Shown: positions 60,254 through 64,000 of the stretch, one piece after another
Layout: each line of letters begins with the position of its first letter
How positions within the stretch are numbered: position 1 is the stretch's first letter
Source of the DNA: Flavobacterium sp. IMCC34852
GTDB taxonomy: Bacteria > Bacteroidota > Bacteroidia > Flavobacteriales > Flavobacteriaceae
DNA length: 64,000 bases
NCBI RefSeq assembly: GCF_030643905.1
Contig: NZ_CP121446.1
Location: 2,643,501-2,707,500, forward strand
Reading direction: 5' to 3'
Notes under the pieces: model-generated
Seen by the model: only the letters and a program-made list of their open reading frames with translations
Databases searched by the model: none
Told to the model about the DNA's origin: nothing
Translations under genes and position numbers: made by a program

Positions 60254-63200
60254 ATGATTCATTTCTTCGGAAACGAAAGTACTACTGTTTTTGCCGTGCA
60301 AGCGCAAAACGAACTTTCGGCAGAAACTATCTCAAAATTAAACTGGCTTTTTGGCAACGCACATAAAATAGAAAAATCCGCCCTGACGGATTTTTTTGTT
60401 GGACCACGTGCCGCAATGGTAACACCTTGGAGTACCAATGCTGTGGAAATTACTCAAAACATGGGCATCGAAGGCATCATCAGAATTGAGGAATTCGAAA
60501 AAGTAAAAGAAAACTTTAGCGATTTTGACCCAATGCTTTCTCAAAAATACAGCGAGTTAACCCAAGAAATTTTCACCATCAATATCCAACCGGAACCGAT
60601 TTTAGAAATTGAGGACATTGCCGCTTACAACCAACAAGAAGGTTTAGCCTTAAGTTCTGAAGAAGTTGATTATTTGAATGGTGTTGCCCAAAAGATTGGC
60701 CGCAAATTAACCGATTCAGAAGTTTTTGGTTTCTCGCAAGCCAATTCAGAACACTGTCGTCACAAAATATTCAACGGCACTTTTGTCATTGACGGCGAAG
60801 AAAAAGAAACTTCTCTATTCAAACTCATCAAAAAAACATCAGCCGAAAATCCAAACGATATCGTTTCGGCTTATAAAGATAATGTGGCTTTTGTCAAAGG
60901 TCCGAAAGTGACCCAATTCGCGCCGAAAAGCGCCGACAAACCTGATTTTTACGAAACCAAAGAATTTGATTCGGTGATTTCGCTAAAAGCAGAAACCCAC
61001 AATTTCCCAACTACAGTTGAACCTTTCAACGGTGCGGCAACCGGTTCGGGTGGAGAAATTCGTGATAGATTAGCCGGTGGACAAGGTTCATTACCGTTAG
61101 CCGGAACTGCCGTTTATATGACGGCTTATTCTCGTTTGAAAGACAACAGAACTTGGGAAAATGGGATGACGGAAAGAAAATGGTTGTACCAAACCCCAAT
61201 GGACATCTTAATCAAAGCTTCCAATGGTGCTTCCGATTTCGGTAATAAATTCGGGCAACCTTTGATTACGGGTTCGATTCTAACCTTTGAACACCAAGAA
61301 CCATCCGAATTTGTGGATGAACCCAATACAAACAGAAAGCTCGGTTACGACAAAGTTATCATGCAAGCCGGTGGCATTGGTTACGGAAAATTAGACCAAT
61401 CCATCAAAAAGAAACCGACAGCCGGAGATCAAATCGTAATCCTGGGTGGCGAAAATTACCGAATCGGAATGGGTGGCGCAGCAGTTTCCTCAGCCGATAC
61501 CGGTGCTTTTGGTTCCGGAATTGAATTAAATGCTATTCAACGTTCCAACCCTGAAATGCAAAAACGCGCCGCTAATGCCATTCGCGGTTTGGTAGAAAGC
61601 GATAACAATCCGATTGTTTCCATTCACGATCACGGTGCCGGTGGACATTTGAATTGTCTTTCCGAATTAGTGGAAGAAACAGGCGGCTTGATTGATTTGG
61701 ATAAATTGCCTGTGGGCGATCCAACCTTATCATCCAAAGAAATCATTGGTAACGAATCTCAGGAAAGAATGGGATTGGTTATTGGTCAAAAAGATATTGA
61801 TACATTACAACGCATCGCCGACAGAGAGCGTTCACCAATGTATCAGGTTGGTGAGGTTAGTGATAACAAACGCTTTACTTTTGAAAGCAAAACAACCGGA
61901 GCCAAACCAATGGATTTTGCCTTGGAAGACATGTTCGGCAGTTCGCCTAAAACCATCATGGCGGATAAAACCATCGATAGAAATTACACCGATTTAGAAT
62001 ATAGCAGCGATTACATCCAAGATTATTTAAGAGATGTCTTGAAATTAGAAGCGGTAGCTTGTAAAGACTGGCTAACCAATAAAGTCGATCGTTGCGTAGG
62101 CGGAAGAGTCGCCAAACAACAATGCGCCGGACCATTACAATTGCCTCTGAATAATGTAGGGGTAATGGCTTTGGATTTCAACGGAAAAGAAGGCATCGCT
62201 ACATCCATAGGTCACGCTCCTATTTCGGCTTTAATTGACCCGAAAGCGGGAAGTAGAAATGCGATTGCCGAAGCGTTATCCAATATTGTTTTTGCGCCGC
62301 TAAAAGAAAACTTAAAAAGTGTTTCCTTATCAGCTAACTGGATGTGGGCATGTAAAAATGAAGGTGAAGATGCCCGTTTGTATGAAGCGGTTCAGGCTTG
62401 TTCTGATTTTGCCATCGAATTAGGCATCAACATTCCAACCGGAAAAGATTCGCTTTCAATGAAGCAGAAATATCCGAATGATGAAGTGATTGCACCGGGA
62501 ACGGTAATTATTTCGGCAGCCGGAAATTGTTCCAATATTACTAAAGTCGTTGAGCCGGTTTTACAAAGAAACGGTGGTTCGATTTATTATATCAATTTAT
62601 CTCAAGACGAATTTAAATTGGGCGGGAGTTCATTTGCCCAAACCCAAAATAAAATTGGTTCGGAAACACCAACCATTAAAGATGCCGCTTTCTTCAAAAA
62701 AGCCTTCAATACCATTCAAGATTTAATCAAAGACCGACAAATCGCTGCCGGACATGATATCGGAAGCGGTGGTTTGATTACGACTTTGTTGGAAATGTGT
62801 TTTGCCGACAATCATTTAGGGGCCAAAATCGATTTCTCTTCATTCGAAGAAAATGATTTAGTCAAAATCCTATTCGCAGAAAACATCGGATTGGTATTGC
62901 AAGCTAAAGATGATGCCACATTCGAAAAAGCCTTAGAAGGAATTGAATACTTCAAAATAGGAAAAGTTCAAGATTCAGAATCATTGACTATTGAAGATTT
63001 AGTGCTTGATATCAGAGCTTTGAGAGACGTTTGGTTTGAAACTTCTTATTTGTTAGACCAAAAGCAATCCAAAAATAATAAGGCCAGAGAGCGTTTTGAC
63101 AATTATAGTAATCAACCATTACAGTATATCTTCCCAAGCCATTTCACTGGTTTAAAACCGCAAATTGACAACACAAAACCACGACCAAAAGCGGCCATTA

Positions 63201-63934
63201 TCCGCGAAAAAGGAAGTAATTCCGAACGCGAAATGGCCAATGCGATGTACTTGGCCGGATTTGATGTCAAAGATGTTCACATGACCGATTTGATTTCGGG
63301 ACGTGAAACCCTGGAAGATATTCAATTCATTGGAGCTGTGGGTGGTTTCTCGAATTCCGATGTTTTGGGGTCAGCCAAAGGTTGGGCCGGAGCCTTTTTA
63401 TACAACGAAAAAGCCAACACCGCTTTAAAGAACTTCCTAAAACGCGAAGACACTTTATCAGTAGGAATCTGCAACGGTTGCCAATTGTTCATGGAATTGG
63501 AAGTCATCAATCCGGAACACGAAGTTCACGGTAAAATGAAGCACAATGATTCGCACAAACACGAAAGCATATTCACCTCTGTAAAAGTACAGGAAAACCA
63601 TTCGGTAATGCTAAAAACACTTGCCGGAACTACCTTAGGGGTTTGGGTTTCGCATGGCGAAGGGAAATTCAATTTACCATACGAAGAAAGTCAATATAAT
63701 ATCGTAGCCAAATACGCTTACGAAGGCTATCCTGCCAATCCAAACGGTTCCGATTATAATACCGCAATGATGTGTGACAAAACAGGAAGACATTTGGTGA
63801 TGATGCCACACATTGAACGTTCTACTTTCCCATGGAATTGGGCGCATTATCCAAGCGATAAAAAAGACGAAGTTTCGCCATGGATTGAAGCCTTTGTCAA
63901 TGCCCGAGAATGGATTGAAAATCGCTCAAAATAA
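60254..63934 (+). CDS. purL: Phosphoribosylformylglycinamidine synthase, large form
   Basis: The 1226-residue enzyme converts FGAR to FGAM with glutamine and ATP in purine synthesis. It has an N-terminal linker, the first catalytic domain (SQANSEHCRHKIFNG, SLKAETHNFPTTVEPF, NGAATGSGGEIRDRLAGG), a second AIRS-like domain (SKEIIGNESQERMGL, AAGHDIGSGGLITT) and a glutamine amidotransferase domain. That last domain carries the nucleophile Cys in VGICNGCQLF near 1073 and the HIERSTFPWNW triad region. The single-chain form is typical of Bacteroidota and Gammaproteobacteria. A terminator-like hairpin lies inside the gene at 60372. Confidence 0.97.
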   Translation: MIHFFGNESTTVFAVQAQNELSAETISKLNWLFGNAHKIEKSALTDFFVGPRAAMVTPWSTNAVEITQNMGIEGIIRIEEFEKVKENFSDFDPMLSQKYSELTQEIFTINIQPEPILEIEDIAAYNQQEGLALSSEEVDYLNGVAQKIGRKLTDSEVFGFSQANSEHCRHKIFNGTFVIDGEEKETSLFKLIKKTSAENPNDIVSAYKDNVAFVKGPKVTQFAPKSADKPDFYETKEFDSVISLKAETHNFPTTVEPFNGAATGSGGEIRDRLAGGQGSLPLAGTAVYMTAYSRLKDNRTWENGMTERKWLYQTPMDILIKASNGASDFGNKFGQPLITGSILTFEHQEPSEFVDEPNTNRKLGYDKVIMQAGGIGYGKLDQSIKKKPTAGDQIVILGGENYRIGMGGAAVSSADTGAFGSGIELNAIQRSNPEMQKRAANAIRGLVESDNNPIVSIHDHGAGGHLNCLSELVEETGGLIDLDKLPVGDPTLSSKEIIGNESQERMGLVIGQKDIDTLQRIADRERSPMYQVGEVSDNKRFTFESKTTGAKPMDFALEDMFGSSPKTIMADKTIDRNYTDLEYSSDYIQDYLRDVLKLEAVACKDWLTNKVDRCVGGRVAKQQCAGPLQLPLNNVGVMALDFNGKEGIATSIGHAPISALIDPKAGSRNAIAEALSNIVFAPLKENLKSVSLSANWMWACKNEGEDARLYEAVQACSDFAIELGINIPTGKDSLSMKQKYPNDEVIAPGTVIISAAGNCSNITKVVEPVLQRNGGSIYYINLSQDEFKLGGSSFAQTQNKIGSETPTIKDAAFFKKAFNTIQDLIKDRQIAAGHDIGSGGLITTLLEMCFADNHLGAKIDFSSFEENDLVKILFAENIGLVLQAKDDATFEKALEGIEYFKIGKVQDSESLTIEDLVLDIRALRDVWFETSYLLDQKQSKNNKARERFDNYSNQPLQYIFPSHFTGLKPQIDNTKPRPKAAIIREKGSNSEREMANAMYLAGFDVKDVHMTDLISGRETLEDIQFIGAVGGFSNSDVLGSAKGWAGAFLYNEKANTALKNFLKREDTLSVGICNGCQLFMELEVINPEHEVHGKMKHNDSHKHESIFTSVKVQENHSVMLKTLAGTTLGVWVSHGEGKFNLPYEESQYNIVAKYAYEGYPANPNGSDYNTAMMCDKTGRHLVMMPHIERSTFPWNWAHYPSDKKDEVSPWIEAFVNAREWIENRSK
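60372..60397 (+). promoter_or_regulatory. Terminator-like hairpin inside purL
   Basis: AAAAATCCG (60372-60380) pairs with CGGATTTTT (60387-60395) over CCCTGA, followed by T to 60397. It resembles the intergenic terminators here, but sits about 40 codons into the purL coding sequence. It may attenuate transcription. Confidence 0.45.
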
Positions 63935-63940
63935 TTAACT

Positions 63941-63966
63941 AACCCGCTCAATTGAGTGGGTTTTTA
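63941..63966 (+). terminator. purL terminator
   Basis: AACCCGCTCA (63941-63950) pairs with TGAGTGGGTT (63953-63962) with one G-T wobble, followed by a T tract. It lies seven bases after the purL stop. Confidence 0.85.
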
Positions 63967-63976
63967 TTTGGGCGCA

Positions 63977-64000
63977 TCCCGTTAAACGGGACCGGGCTGT
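63977..64000. repeat. Inverted repeat at the window edge, possible start of a dispersed repeat
   Basis: TCCCGTT (63977-63983) and AACGGGA (63985-63991) form a tight stem, followed by CCGGGCTGT to the edge. From memory, similar GC-rich ends occur in dispersed flavobacterial repeats, but the rest lies outside the window. Confidence 0.35.

Overview
The window looks like a chromosomal segment of a Flavobacterium-type bacterium (phylum Bacteroidota, AT-rich). The evidence is the repeated -7 promoter motif TAnnTTTG, type IX secretion (T9SS) C-terminal sorting domains on five large secreted proteins, a transketolase split into two subunits, a flavobacterial carotenoid cluster (crtI-crtB-crtZ), DUF4252, DUF4476, DUF5777 and DUF3667 proteins, and A-rich start regions without Shine-Dalgarno sequences. 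Perfect hairpin terminators separate many transcription units.

Layout. 1-348: truncated response regulator. 579-3043: transketolase halves with an unrecognised secreted-protein gene between them. 3111-4578: FKBP-like lipoprotein and an S4 RNA-binding protein. 4677-25048: three giant minus-strand surface proteins (about 2740, 1795 and 1949 residues) built from Ig-like, Fn3, CUB-like, TIG and jelly-roll-like modules, together about 20 kb. Between the second and third lies a 680-bp gap holding two phased inverted-repeat clusters. 25440-26447: phosphoribosyltransferase and shikimate kinase. 26575-27253: two identical tRNA-Lys, one tRNA-Leu, and a 190-bp tandem duplication that carries the tRNA-Leu 3' end. 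27357-31063: a MerR-type regulator with the motifs of the B12-dependent photoreceptor CarH, followed by crtI-crtB-crtZ. 31210-33260: ECF sigma factor, small membrane protein and two DUF4252 proteins in one minus-strand unit. 33423-34823: S41 protease lipoprotein. 34901-40153: a B12 uptake locus with a cobalamin riboswitch before a TonB receptor, divergent from a binding protein, permease and ATPase. 40161-44231: RNA-modification enzymes, a DUF4476 protein, RmuC and a thioesterase. 44343-49906: redox and surface genes (dihaem cytochrome-like lipoprotein, FG-GAP/ASPIC T9SS protein, DUF5777 barrel, OB-fold protein, monohaem lipoprotein, YceI). 49938-51863: Kir-type potassium channel, GNAT and DUF1801 proteins. 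51935-54489: DUF3667 protein, M28 peptidase and a small lipoprotein. 54537-54611: tRNA-His. 54698-56941: bacillithiol deacetylase BshB1, isochorismate synthase and a hotdog thioesterase. 57043-60178: a T9SS repeat protein and a beta-helix-like lipoprotein. 60254-63934: purL.

How the genes fit together. The clearest regulatory story is light and B12. The CarH-like protein has both diagnostic B12-photoreceptor motifs and sits just before the carotenoid genes. The crtI promoter is framed by a perfect 9-bp inverted repeat, and one arm of it recurs at the regulator's own promoter. A B12 scavenging locus lies about 5 kb further on. The giant adhesins, the T9SS-sorted proteins and the many lipoproteins point to a surface-active, possibly gliding lifestyle. 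No CRISPR array, prophage, insertion sequence or defence island was seen.
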